From Acuticoccus sp051016205 (GTDB taxonomy: Bacteria > Pseudomonadota > Alphaproteobacteria > Rhizobiales > Amorphaceae), in NCBI GenBank assembly GCA_051016205.1, contig CP136534.1, forward strand, positions 2,046,001-2,110,000: a stretch of DNA of 64,000 nt, written 5' to 3'. The position numbers and the translations under genes are program-made. Below the pieces are notes generated by a model. That model was not told where the DNA came from. It worked only from the letters and a program-made list of their open reading frames with translations, and did not search any database. Shown here in pieces: positions 44,310-52,973 of the stretch (the stretch's first letter is position 1; every line of letters starts with the position of its first letter).

Positions 44310-44807
44310 CTACCCCTGCCTCATGGTTTTGCGAATGAGTGTGCGGGCGCCGGCGTACTGGCTTGATGTCCCTATGGAGATCCAGCGCATGACGGGCCAG
44401 CGCTCGGCCCATTGGAATTGTCCGACGTCGGTGAGTTCTTGATCGGACAGACTGTCGATGAGGTGTCGCAGGCGGGTTTGTTCGTTTTTCAGCGCCTGGC
44501 AAATGTGTTCGTAGGACAAGGTTTGCGATTGTTCGGCAATACTCTTGTTCAAGGCTGGCGTTTCGCGCCAGTTGTACCCTTCAGCCGGTATGGCAGGCAC
44601 CTCGCCTCTGCGCCCTGCTTCCACCCAGTCCATGACCGCGCGCGTCCACCAAAGTCTTACGGCCAGAATATCCTTGATCGAGAAGGTGTCGTCGCATATC
44701 CGCTGCGCCTCAGCCTCGTCGATCGTCTCCAGTTCTTTTTGCAGCTTCACAAAGTGGGTGTCGATGAGATGAAAAAGGTCGGATCGGCTCTTGGGAATAT
44801 TCGACAT
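44310..44807 (-). CDS. ClbS/DfsB family four-helix bundle protein
   Basis: A 165-residue protein starting MSNIPKSRSDLFHLIDTHF, with FSIKDILAVRLWWTRAVMDWVEAGRRGE, the family's helix that carries the Trp-rich surface, and a C-terminal QFQWAERWPVMRWISIGTSSQY. ClbS detoxifies colibactin, and DfsB-like relatives are DinB-fold proteins of unclear role. No biosynthetic cluster is near, so the name denotes fold only. It is convergent with the Lrp gene. ATG 44807 is preferred to the reading from 44837. Confidence 0.8.
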   Translation of the reverse strand: MSNIPKSRSDLFHLIDTHFVKLQKELETIDEAEAQRICDDTFSIKDILAVRLWWTRAVMDWVEAGRRGEVPAIPAEGYNWRETPALNKSIAEQSQTLSYEHICQALKNEQTRLRHLIDSLSDQELTDVGQFQWAERWPVMRWISIGTSSQYAGARTLIRKTMRQG

Positions 44808-44892
44808 GGTCCAGTGTAACTTACTCCACGGCAACACACTCGGTCCGACGATGGCGTGATCTCATCCATATCTGGCGCGATTTCTCGTCGAT

Positions 44893-44925
44893 CTGGTTGA
44901 TCCCACCGGACCGGAAAGCGCGCTA
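44893..44925. repeat. Half copy of a palindromic intergenic element
   Basis: The stretch GGTTGATCCCACCGG followed by ACCGGAAAGCGCGC resembles the right arm of the element at 47935-47976 (TTGATCCCGACGG, ATCGGAAAGCGCT). The left arm is not clearly preserved here. It lies between livG and the ClbS-like gene. Confidence 0.4.
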
Positions 44926-45044
44926 GGTTGGTCACGTCAAACGCACGTCGCCATAGGCGATTTGGTGACGTCGTGCGTGGCGTTGACGTTACTGAATGCG
45001 CGCGGGGTCAGACTTTATATCTGACAAGGCCACCTGTGCCCAAG

Positions 45045-45848
45045 TCAGTGAGGCACGCCGAGATAGGCGTCGATCACGTCCTGGTTGGTGCGCACCTCTT
45101 CGGGGGTTCCGTCGGCAATCTTCTCGCCATAGTCCAGGACCACCACGCGGTCGGAGATGTCCATGACAACGCCCATATCATGCTCGATAAGAGCGATGGT
45201 GGTGCCGAACTCTTCACGCACATCGAGGATGAAGCGGCACATGTCCTCCTTCTCCTCAAGGTTCATGCCGGCCATGGGCTCATCTAGGAGGAGGAGTTCC
45301 GGCTCCATGGCGAGCGCCCGTCCAAGCTCCACCCGTTTTTGTAAGCCGTAGGGGAGGCGCCCCACAGGCGTCTTGCGGATCGCTTCGATCTCCAGAAAGT
45401 CGATGATGTCTTCCACGCGCTTTCGGTGCGCCACCTCTTCGGAAAGGGCAGGGCCGAAGCGGATCAGTTGGAACAAAAACCCCACATTCATCTGCAAGGT
45501 GCGACCGGACATGATGTTGTCCAGCGTGGTCATCCCTTTGAAAAGGGCAACGTTCTGGAAGGTGCGTGCAATGCCCGAGGCGGCAGCGTCATAAGGCTTC
45601 ATCTTGCTGCGCGGATGACCCTTGTAGGTGATCGTGCCTTCCTGGGGGTGGTAGAAGCCGTTGATGACGTTGAGCATTGACGTCTTGCCGGCGCCGTTCG
45701 GGCCGATGATGGCGCGGATCTCACCTTTGACGATGTCGAAGGAGACGCCGCGGATTGCCTTCACCCCGCCGAAGGACAGGGAGACGTCCTTGACCGCAAG
45801 AAGGGTCTCGGGCGACGCTGTCGGTGCGGGCCCTGCGTCAACACTCAT
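45045..45848 (-). CDS. Branched-chain-type ABC transporter ATP-binding protein (LivG-like)
   Basis: A 267-residue ATPase of the HAAT importer class: Walker A GPNGAGKTS, signature LPYGLQKRVELGRAL, Walker B LLLLDEPMAGM and the switch His in IALIEHDMG. The BCA_ABC_TP C-terminal segment is present. ATG 45848 is chosen because the earlier frame adds a Pro/Arg-rich stretch overlapping the upstream gene. It lies 28 bases after the acyl-CoA ligase, the usual first pair of an importer operon, but the expected permeases, binding protein and LivF do not follow. Confidence 0.88.
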   Translation of the reverse strand: MSVDAGPAPTASPETLLAVKDVSLSFGGVKAIRGVSFDIVKGEIRAIIGPNGAGKTSMLNVINGFYHPQEGTITYKGHPRSKMKPYDAAASGIARTFQNVALFKGMTTLDNIMSGRTLQMNVGFLFQLIRFGPALSEEVAHRKRVEDIIDFLEIEAIRKTPVGRLPYGLQKRVELGRALAMEPELLLLDEPMAGMNLEEKEDMCRFILDVREEFGTTIALIEHDMGVVMDISDRVVVLDYGEKIADGTPEEVRTNQDVIDAYLGVPH

Positions 45849-45876
45849 GGGCAGGCTCCTTCGGGGTTTGAGGGTC

Positions 45877-47862
45877 TCATTCGGCCGCCTCGGCCATGGG
45901 GGACGGGGCAAAGGTCTCGGCCGTGTGGATCTTCACCGTTGCTTCGATGAACCCTTTACGGCCGTCCTCGAAGGTGACCTCCGTGCGCACGAAACAGTCC
46001 TCGGCGTCACTGTAGAGCGCTTCGATCAAGGGGGCGTAGCGGTCGGCCACGAAGTTGCGGCGCACCTTTTGGGTGCGTGTCAGCTCCCCATCGTCCGCGT
46101 CAAGCTCCTTGTGGAGGACGAGGAAACGCTTGATCTGTGCACCGGCCATCATCGGCTCTTCAGCAAGGGCGCGGTTGGTGGCGACAACGTTGTTTGAGAT
46201 GATTTCGGCCACTCGCGGGTGTTGCGCCAGCTCCTGGTAGGACGCGTAGCCGATGTTGTTGCGCTCGGCCCAGTTGCCGACGGCCACAAGGTCAATGTTG
46301 AGCATGGCCGCCACAAACTCTCTCTCGTGTCCGTAGGTGACCGCCTCTTGGATTTCGGGGAAAAACTTCAGCTTGTTTTCCAAATACTTCGGCGCGAAGA
46401 GGGCGCCACTCTGCAAGGTGCCCACATCCTTGGCGCGGTCGATGATCTTCAGCTGGCCGTCGGCCTCGAAGATCCCTGCATCGCCTGTTTTGATGAAGCC
46501 GTCCTCGGTCAAAGTTTCAGCGGTTTTCTCATCGGCCTTGAAGTAAGAGACGAACATGCCCGGCGATTTGAAGAGCACCTCTCCATTGTCGGCAAGTTTC
46601 AGTTCCACACCTGTCATCGGCGGACCAACGGTGTCGGCGCGCACGGCCCCATCCGGCTGGGCGGTGATGTACAGGAATGCCTCCGTCTGCCCATAAAGCT
46701 GTTTCAGATTGATGCCCAGCGAACGGAAGAACGAGAACAGGTCAGGCCCGATGGCTTCACCCGCCGTATAGGCAACGCGAATGCGCGAAAAGCCCAAGAC
46801 GTTCTTCAAGGGCCCGTAGACAAGGCGCTCACCGAACCAGTAGGCAATACGCCCACCCAGAGGAACGGGCTGTTTGTCGAGAATCGCTTCGCCGTTCGCT
46901 TTGGCAACATCCATGAAGCGATGGAACATCCAGCGTTTAAGGGCGCCGGCATCTTCCATGCGGATGAGAACGCGGGTCAGAAGGGTCTCAAACACCCGCG
47001 GCGGGGCGAAGTAGAATGTGGGGCCAATTTCGCGCAGGTCATGCTGCACGGTGTCGGGCCCTTCCGGGCAGGCCATGCAAAAGCCGACAACGAGCCCCTG
47101 TGCATAGTTGAGGAAGTGGTCCCCCACCCAGGCAAGCGGCAGGTAGGCAAGGACCTCGTCGGTGTCAGCCAGATGGTCGAACACGGCCGTGTCCCGCGCC
47201 GCTTGGACCGCGCGCGAGGCCTTCAGCACCACCCCTTTGGACTGGCCCGTGGTGCCAGAGGTGTACAAAATGGTGGAAGGGTCCTCGCCTGAGGCATTTT
47301 TAGCCCGATCCTCCCAAGCCGCTGCAAGACCGGGGTCAGCCTTCAGGCGCTCGTCGCCAAGCGCTTGCACCTTCTCGAACGGGTAGAGGTGCTCAGTATC
47401 ATAGTCGCGCAGGCCCCGCGGCTCGTCGTAGATGACGGTTTTGAGTGCAGGTAGGCTGTCCTGAGCGGCAAGGCATTTGTCCACCTGCTCCTGGTCCTGG
47501 CACAGGGCAAACCGCACCTCTGCGTGGGCAAGGACGAAGGCCATCTCCTCCGCCACAGCGTCAGCATAGACAGGCACGGGAATGCCCTGAAGGGATTGTG
47601 CGGCCATGAACGTCCAGTAAAGGCGCGGTTTGTTTCCGCCGACAATGGCAATGGTGTCGCCTGGTCCGAACCCCAGCTGTTCAAGGCCAAGGGCAAAGCG
47701 CATCACCTCGTCCTTCACCTCGCTCCAAGTCCAGGCGTGCCAGATGCCTCTGTCCTTTTCGCGCATAGCGGGCTTGTTGCCGCGCCGCTTGGCGTTGTCC
47801 AGGAGGAGCTTGGGAAAGGTATCGCCCTCGGCCTGGGTGGATGGAGCGGTGGAGGAACTCAT
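45877..47862 (-). CDS. Long-chain acyl-CoA synthetase (AMP-binding)
   Basis: A 661-residue ANL-superfamily enzyme activating a fatty or aromatic acid to its CoA thioester through an acyl-AMP. The P-loop STILYTSGTTGQSKGVVL, the LYGQTEAFLYITAQPDGAV acyl-pocket region and the hinge DGFIKTGDAGIFEADGQLKIIDRAKD are clear. C-terminal LTRTQKVRRNFVADRY supplies the catalytic Lys region. It is typical of ligases coupled to LivG-type importers. Pairing with livG downstream suggests an imported carboxylic acid as substrate. Confidence 0.92.
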   Translation of the reverse strand: MSSSTAPSTQAEGDTFPKLLLDNAKRRGNKPAMREKDRGIWHAWTWSEVKDEVMRFALGLEQLGFGPGDTIAIVGGNKPRLYWTFMAAQSLQGIPVPVYADAVAEEMAFVLAHAEVRFALCQDQEQVDKCLAAQDSLPALKTVIYDEPRGLRDYDTEHLYPFEKVQALGDERLKADPGLAAAWEDRAKNASGEDPSTILYTSGTTGQSKGVVLKASRAVQAARDTAVFDHLADTDEVLAYLPLAWVGDHFLNYAQGLVVGFCMACPEGPDTVQHDLREIGPTFYFAPPRVFETLLTRVLIRMEDAGALKRWMFHRFMDVAKANGEAILDKQPVPLGGRIAYWFGERLVYGPLKNVLGFSRIRVAYTAGEAIGPDLFSFFRSLGINLKQLYGQTEAFLYITAQPDGAVRADTVGPPMTGVELKLADNGEVLFKSPGMFVSYFKADEKTAETLTEDGFIKTGDAGIFEADGQLKIIDRAKDVGTLQSGALFAPKYLENKLKFFPEIQEAVTYGHEREFVAAMLNIDLVAVGNWAERNNIGYASYQELAQHPRVAEIISNNVVATNRALAEEPMMAGAQIKRFLVLHKELDADDGELTRTQKVRRNFVADRYAPLIEALYSDAEDCFVRTEVTFEDGRKGFIEATVKIHTAETFAPSPMAEAAE

Positions 47863-48241
47863 AGTCTGTCGTGTCCTCTAAAGCATCCCGCGTCCCATCG
47901 GACGCAGACAAGACGCTCTTGCCTTATGATGTAGAGCGCTTTTCGGTCCGTTGATCCCGACGGATCGGAAAGCGCTCCACGGTTCGATCATGGTCGTTGA
48001 TGAGTGAAGCCGCTCTTGGCTGATCAATCAAGCTGTTGGGGAGGTGGTGGCGTACGCCCGCTTGGCTTGGATCAACCGGGGGGCAGCAATCCCGCTCGTA
48101 TCCAGATCGCACGGACCATGCGTTCGGCGCATACGCCGCGGCGTCCTCGTGGGTCACACTGAAAGGTGACATAGCACGCATTGTGCCTGTCCCCGGCTGC
48201 CCTATCTCACCGCCGAACGTCACAGTCAGAGGCAGCGCGTG
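47863..48241. other. Intergenic region with palindromes
   Basis: About 380 bases between divergent genes. It contains the GCGTCC-CATC-GGACGC hairpin (47890-47905) and the larger palindrome at 47935-47976. No gene is supportable. It probably contains both promoters. Confidence 0.5.
47935..47976. repeat. Intergenic palindromic element
   Basis: Arms AGCGCTTTTCGGTCCG and CGGATCGGAAAGCGCT are inverted copies with 14 of 16 positions matching, around a 10-base centre. Such AGCGCTTT...AAAGCGCT elements recur between genes in rhizobial genomes. A partial copy is at 44893-44925. Confidence 0.6.
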
Positions 48242-48958
48242 ATGAGCCAGTCGCCCATCGACCTATACTATTGGCCTACCCCCAACGGTTGGAAGGTGTC
48301 CATCTATCTTGAAGAGGTGGGTGCGCCTTACAGCGTCCACTACATCAACATCGGCGCCGGAGACCAGTTCAAGCCTGCGTTCCTTGCCATTGCCCCCAAC
48401 AACAGAATGCCCGCCATCGTTGATCCTGACGGGCCTGGCGGTCAGGCCATCTCGGTGTTCGAGTCAGGGGCGATCTTGCAATATCTCGGCCGCAAGTTCG
48501 GCCAGTTCTACCCCACCGACGAGCGCCAGAGGGTGGCGGTGGAAGAGTGGCTGATGTGGCAGATGGGGGGGCTTGGGCCAATGCTCGGCCAGAACCACCA
48601 CTTCAACAATTATGCGCCCGAAGACGTGCCCTACGCCAAGGCACGTTACACCGATGAGAGCCATCGCCTTTACGGTGTCCTCGACCATCAGCTGGAGGGC
48701 AAAGAGTACGTGGCGGGCGACTACTCCATTGCCGACATGGCCATCATCGGCTGGACGGTGGGCTGGGAACGTCAGAAGATCGAGATCGACGAGTTTCCCA
48801 ATGTAAAGCGCTGGATCGACACCATGAAGGCGCGGCCCGCCGTTGAGCGCGGCCTTGCGCTGGGCAAGGAAGAGCGGGCGAAGATGCAGCTTTCTTCCAG
48901 CAAGGAACAGCAGGCCATCCTCTTCGGCCAAAGGGCCCGCAAACGCAGCGCCGGCTAG
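48242..48958 (+). CDS. Glutathione S-transferase family protein (YfcG/Ure2-like)
   Basis: A 238-residue GST with the nu-class style N-terminus IDLYYWPTPNGWKVSIYLEE (thioredoxin-like fold, Asn/Thr active-site region), the cis-Pro segment NNRMPAIVDPDG and the ESGAILQYLGRKFG motif. The helical C-domain carries YSIADMAIIGWT. It probably has disulfide-bond reductase or GSH-transferase activity. The ATG 48242 is chosen, just after a GTG alternative. It ends with TAG. It is monocistronic. Confidence 0.9.
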   Translation: MSQSPIDLYYWPTPNGWKVSIYLEEVGAPYSVHYINIGAGDQFKPAFLAIAPNNRMPAIVDPDGPGGQAISVFESGAILQYLGRKFGQFYPTDERQRVAVEEWLMWQMGGLGPMLGQNHHFNNYAPEDVPYAKARYTDESHRLYGVLDHQLEGKEYVAGDYSIADMAIIGWTVGWERQKIEIDEFPNVKRWIDTMKARPAVERGLALGKEERAKMQLSSSKEQQAILFGQRARKRSAG

Positions 48959-49215
48959 AGCATCTGGATCGTGCCAAGCCCAGTTGAGATACCGAATCTC
49001 CTTTGATTCAGGATAGTTGCATTCGGCTCAGGCGATGCCGCCCGAGCCGAAACGGCTCTGAGGTCTTGGAGTTGATGCGTTGGGTTCGCAGGAAACGCCC
49101 GCCCGCAACGTCCAATGCCCACTATGGCTGTTCGTTTCGGCGCTGACGGCCGCGCGATTGTGCCCATCAGCGCCGTTGACGCGGCGCATGGTGTCCCGTA
49201 GCAATGCGGACAAAC

Positions 49216-49308
49216 GGAGCCGTGGCCGAGAGGCTGAAGGCGGCGGTTTGCTAAACCGTTAGGCGGGGTAAACCCGTCTCGAGGGTTCGAATCCCTCCGG
49301 CTCCGCCA
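49216..49308 (+). tRNA. tRNA-Ser (anticodon GCU)
   Basis: A 93-base class II tRNA with acceptor GGAGCCG/CGGCTCC, anticodon loop TTGCTAA (anticodon GCT), a long variable arm (GGCGGGGTAAACCCGTC) and T arm GAGGG-TTCGAAT-CCCTC. CCA is encoded at 49306-49308. Confidence 0.96.
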
Positions 49309-49415
49309 AAGCCCAATAAACCCAACGACTTAAGTGCCTCGATCCGGAAAACCACACCCATGAATGTCAATGGGTTGGGTCAAAGCTGGAAAACATTCTT
49401 TTGGAGGACACTTAC

Positions 49416-49670
49416 CTAGCGCATCCCCATGATCGCATCGATCTTCATGCTGACATCGCGATTGCCGCACGCCTGGCACCGCAGGGGCAGGTCGCCAATG
49501 TAGGAGCGGTCACGGCCGAGCTTCGCGGCGAGAGCTTCCAGGCCGACCTCAGACGATCGAGCGCCCGCAAGGCAATGGCCGTGGAGGCTGTAGCCGTGGT
49601 CAATCAGGTCGCCGATGGTCTCAATGACCGTCGGTTTACGTCGCCAATCGGGATCCCACGTGCTTGGCAT
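49416..49670 (-). CDS. Small zinc-ribbon hypothetical protein, 84 aa
   Basis: Starts MPSTWDPDWRRKPTVIETI, a start form common in small alphaproteobacterial hypotheticals. The C-terminus has one CxxC pair (CQACGNRD) and an earlier HGHC, together a plausible zinc site. The reading from 49730 adds 20 low-complexity residues. A 3' remnant of a related gene lies at 5465-5535. Function unknown. It lies downstream of tRNA-Ser, convergent with it. Confidence 0.6.
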   Translation of the reverse strand: MPSTWDPDWRRKPTVIETIGDLIDHGYSLHGHCLAGARSSEVGLEALAAKLGRDRSYIGDLPLRCQACGNRDVSMKIDAIMGMR

Positions 49671-49848
49671 TATGGGATAGCTCGCGGTGCCATCCGTGCG
49701 AGCGTCAGTGCGAGCACTCGTGTCGGGCAATGCCTAATCGATCTCGTTGCCTGGTCACAGAACTTTGCATTGTGATGTTTCGACAGTGTGAGTTGGCGAT
49801 AAAGATGGATCAGCTTTCGACTTCCCACTGACAAGACAGCGAAACTGA

Positions 49849-50830
49849 TCACTCACAGGCGCCGCCTGTCGGTTTGAGCGACCGGACCGGCTCGACGAGA
49901 TTGTGTTGCCGATCGAAAGCGAGTGGAAGAACCTTTATGACATCCTTAAAGCCTGGAAGCATCCCGTAGCTGAGCGCCGGAAAAACCTCTGCAGTGAGTG
50001 CGGCGCCAAATCCGTCAGAGTTGCCGCCAGGCACACGCGCCACGATGAAATCACAGGCGCTCGCACGTGGATCGAGGGAGGTCTCGGACGAAAGACGCGA
50101 GATTGCTCTATCGTGCAGCTTCACAAGCTGGCTAATCAATGCGGCTACGGCCGGTTGGTTCCGGAACAACCACGCAATCGCTGCCGCTTTCAGTCCTTGG
50201 ATCGTGCCGAGCACCTGTGCGGCAAGAAACCGGCCCAAGTCGTCGCGCCTTGCTGCAACATACCCGGCTCCAATCCCAGGCAGGCCGGTTTTGGTGAGGG
50301 AGCGAACCAAAAAAGAGACCCGAGTCGTCATCGAACTAGGCCATTCGCAGGTCCGGCGCACCGGAGAACGGCACTTGAGTTTCGTCGACCATCACCGGAT
50401 CGGCTACAGTTTCCAGTACCGCGCACGAGCCTCGACTGCACAGTCGAGGCTCGTCGGATTGTTGGGCTCGCTCAGGAGCGCCAGTGGCGCCGCCTGGCCA
50501 GTCCCGAACGCGGCTGCGAACGCATCCCTAAGATCGCCGGGGCACCGGTGGCGGACATGAGCCAGTCCAAGTTTGCGTATCATACAATCGAAGAGAAAGA
50601 AGTCTGGTACAACTGTATGGATTTCTCTTCCCTGCCCAAACGCAAGCATAAGCTGTTCGATCAACCGGCAAGCGCCGTCGCTGAAGGCGACCGAAGCATT
50701 GGCCCGAAGCCCATGGATCTCGGCCGCCAGTGCTCGCCGGTTCGGCTCCAGCCGGCCCGGCCAGGCGAACAACCCCGCTTTTACGGTAATGAAGTCGTCC
50801 GCATTGAAGTACGGCGTTGCGGCCCGTTGC
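49849..50830 (-). pseudogene. PLP-dependent class I/II aminotransferase, multiply frameshifted
   Basis: Pieces of a HisC-like aminotransferase lie in three frames. The N-terminal part (PYFNADDFITVKAGLFAWPG; LRDAFAAAFGTGQAAPLALLSEPNNPTS) is in one. The middle, CAVLETVADPVMVDETQVPFSG, is in a second frame that then hits TAG. The PLP-lysine part RSLTKTGLPGIGAGYVAARRDDLGRF and the C-terminus are in a third frame (from 50361 to 49849). At least two frameshifts lie between about 50430 and 50340. It cannot make an active enzyme. The parent probably transaminated an amino acid phosphate or similar substrate. Confidence 0.7.
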
Positions 50831-51173
50831 CCCACATGTTTTTGACCAACAGTCCCATGCCACGCTGTGGGGAGATATGTTGCAGCGGTTGCGGACCGGG
50901 TCGCTACGCGCGATGACCCAACGCACTCTAGCGTTACGCTGCCAGCACGGGGTTCACCCACCGAGCCATGAAATACGGTTGCAGCGTTGTGTTCGGAGGT
51001 GGGAGGGCGGGCAGCAGCGTCGCTGTCCACGATCGCAGTAGTACCGCTCGGTGCAAAGTTACGCGCGACCAAGACACCGGCAACGTCTGTACTTACCGTA
51101 GTCAAAAGCGTGGAGGGCGCCTGTCGGCCGCGATCGGTTCGTCCGGCTCTCGATCCCATTCGCGTTTCAAACT
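50831..51173. other. Unassigned sequence between two pseudogenes
   Basis: Long open frames cross this region on both strands, but none gives recognisable protein. It may hold the decayed 5' end of the aminotransferase gene and insertion-sequence debris. Confidence 0.4.
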
Positions 51174-51179
51174 TCACTT

Positions 51180-51464
51180 GATGCGGTCGAAGAGCGCGCC
51201 GGTGAAACGCTCTTCGCCGAAGGTGCTGGTCCATTCGTCGAAGGGCAGGTTTGAGGTGATGACCGTAGCGCCTCGTTCGTAGCGTTGGCTGATCAGCTCG
51301 AAGAGCAGCTCGGCGCCGGACTTGGAGAGCGGCACGAAGCCGAGTTCGTCGATGATCAGCGACTCGACGCCGGCGAGCTGGCGCTGGAAGCGCAGCAGAC
51401 GCTTCTCGTCCTGGGCCTCGATCATCTCATGCACGATTGCGGCGGTGGCGAAGCGGGTCTTGAT
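51180..51464 (-). pseudogene. IS21 helper ATPase IstB, internal fragment
   Basis: The block RFATAAIVHEMIEAQ, then LIIDELGFVPLSKSGAELLF, YERGATVITSNLPFDEW and EERFTGALFDRI, is the central and late part of IstB (Walker B present). The Walker A region upstream is replaced by unrelated sequence, and the usual HHVHILEMNG ending is missing after DRI. No istA is nearby. It is a relic of an IS21-family insertion. Confidence 0.75.
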
Positions 51465-51650
51465 GCCGCGCTCGCACCCGCTTGACACCGCGGTCGCGTG
51501 CAAGATGACCGATGAGTTGGAGAAGCGAACGCGTCCGCCGTGAGGACCGAAACCACTGGTCCACAGATGCGCGGGGGCATCCGACAGCAGCCTGGCAAGG
51601 TTTTCGAACCGGCGGATGACGCCCTCAGGGGCGAGCACCGCGCGTCGTAG

Positions 51651-52869
51651 TCACTCGGTTCCCTCGACCAACTCGGCCGACGTCATCCGAAGCGGCTTCA
51701 TGTTGCTCACCGATGTGCCCGAGCCCACCCGGTCCACGACCGCCGGGTCTCCAACGATGCGGCCCTGGGCCTTCATCTTGGCGTAGAGCGGGGTCGTGAC
51801 CGGAGCGGTGAGGGCGGAGATGTTGAAGTTGATCACAGGCAACGCCATCGCGAATGCCAGCTGCCGGGCGAAACAGCCGGTGTCGTCGCTGTCGAAACCG
51901 ACAGTCAAGCCTGCCGACACTGCCATTCCTGCCCGCACCAGCGTCTCGGTTTCCCGCACCAGGTCCACACGCAGATTCTGGCGCTTCAGGCTCTCCTGAC
52001 GTGCGGCCGTGCTGTCCGTCTCGAGCCCCACAAGGCCGTAGCGAAGGCCCGCCTGACGGCTGAGCTTGAGCGCGGTTTCGTCCCGCGCCAAGTCGATGGA
52101 CACCTGGGTGATGAAGGTCATCGGCTCGCGCCCGTTCGCCCCGTTCAAGGCGGCGATCTGCGCCAGCAGCGCGTGGGTGCGACGGCGGTAGACCGTGAAA
52201 TTGTCGTCCGACAGGTGCACCTGGCGGTAGTCGGCGTCGTAGAGCGCCTGGAGCTAGGCGAGCATTTTGGTGATCGGCTGGTGCCGCTGCACACGCCCCA
52301 GGCACTGAATGACGTCGCAAAAGTTGCACTCGAAGGGGCATCCCCGGCTTGCCTGACGACACCCATGACGACGCGGTCAACTGGATAAGGGTCCCAGCGT
52401 GACGCTGGCGAGGTGGTCATGTCCGCCCGCGGGCCGGTGTAGCGGGGCTTCAGAGTCCCGGCCTTCATGTCGGCGAAGAAGGCTTCGGCAACCGCTTCAA
52501 CTTCACCGGTGACGATGGTGTCGCACGCGCCTTCAAGGAGCGTGGGCACCAGGGTTACATAAGGTCCGCCCATGACGACGGTCTTGCCCTTCTCGCGCAT
52601 GGTCTTTGCGATCTGAAGTGCGCGGCGGGCTTGGCCGACATTGGCGGTGATGCCGATGACGGTGGCCTGTGCATCGACGTCGAGCGGGCCGGTGATCTCG
52701 TTACAAAGGGTGACCTCGATCCTTTCGGGCGCCAGCACTGCGACGGTGGCGATCGACGTGGAGGGGTCATCTCGAAGCCGCCGATGGACGCGTCGAACGC
52801 GTTGAGCGGGCTGACCTCCTCGTTATCGTTCTGATTGCGCGGCACGATAAGCAATAGTTTCTCAACCAC
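51651..52869 (-). pseudogene. B12-binding radical SAM protein, two frameshifts and an amber stop
   Basis: The N-terminus MVEKLLLIVPRNQNDN and a cobalamin-binding domain (ATVIGITANVGQARRALQIA; GKTVVMGGPYVTLVPTLL) lead to the radical SAM cluster motif RGCPFECNFCDV (Cys-x3-Cys-x2-Cys) and a TIM-barrel part (YRQVHLSDDNF; MTFITQVSIDLARD). Frameshifts lie near 52770 and 52350. TAG at 52254-52256 stands where relatives usually have Glu. It resembles enzymes that methylate unactivated carbons or anaerobic-cyclase-like proteins, but is inactive as read. Confidence 0.75.
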
Positions 52870-52973
52870 TCCCGACGTGGACCCCCGGAGTATCGAAGAA
52901 ACCCGGAAGATCTGTAACTAGAGATTGATGACCGGCCTTACCCAATCAATATGCTGGGCAGGGGTGAGCAGGA

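Noticed and set aside
45007..45025. GTCAGA...TCTGAC stem after livG as a terminator
   Set aside because: On the gene's strand the stem is followed by a C-rich stretch with no T-run, and the stem is only six pairs.
49903..50916. A 337-residue plus-strand frame over the aminotransferase region
   Set aside because: The minus strand carries recognisable PLP-enzyme motifs in three frames; the plus frame has none.
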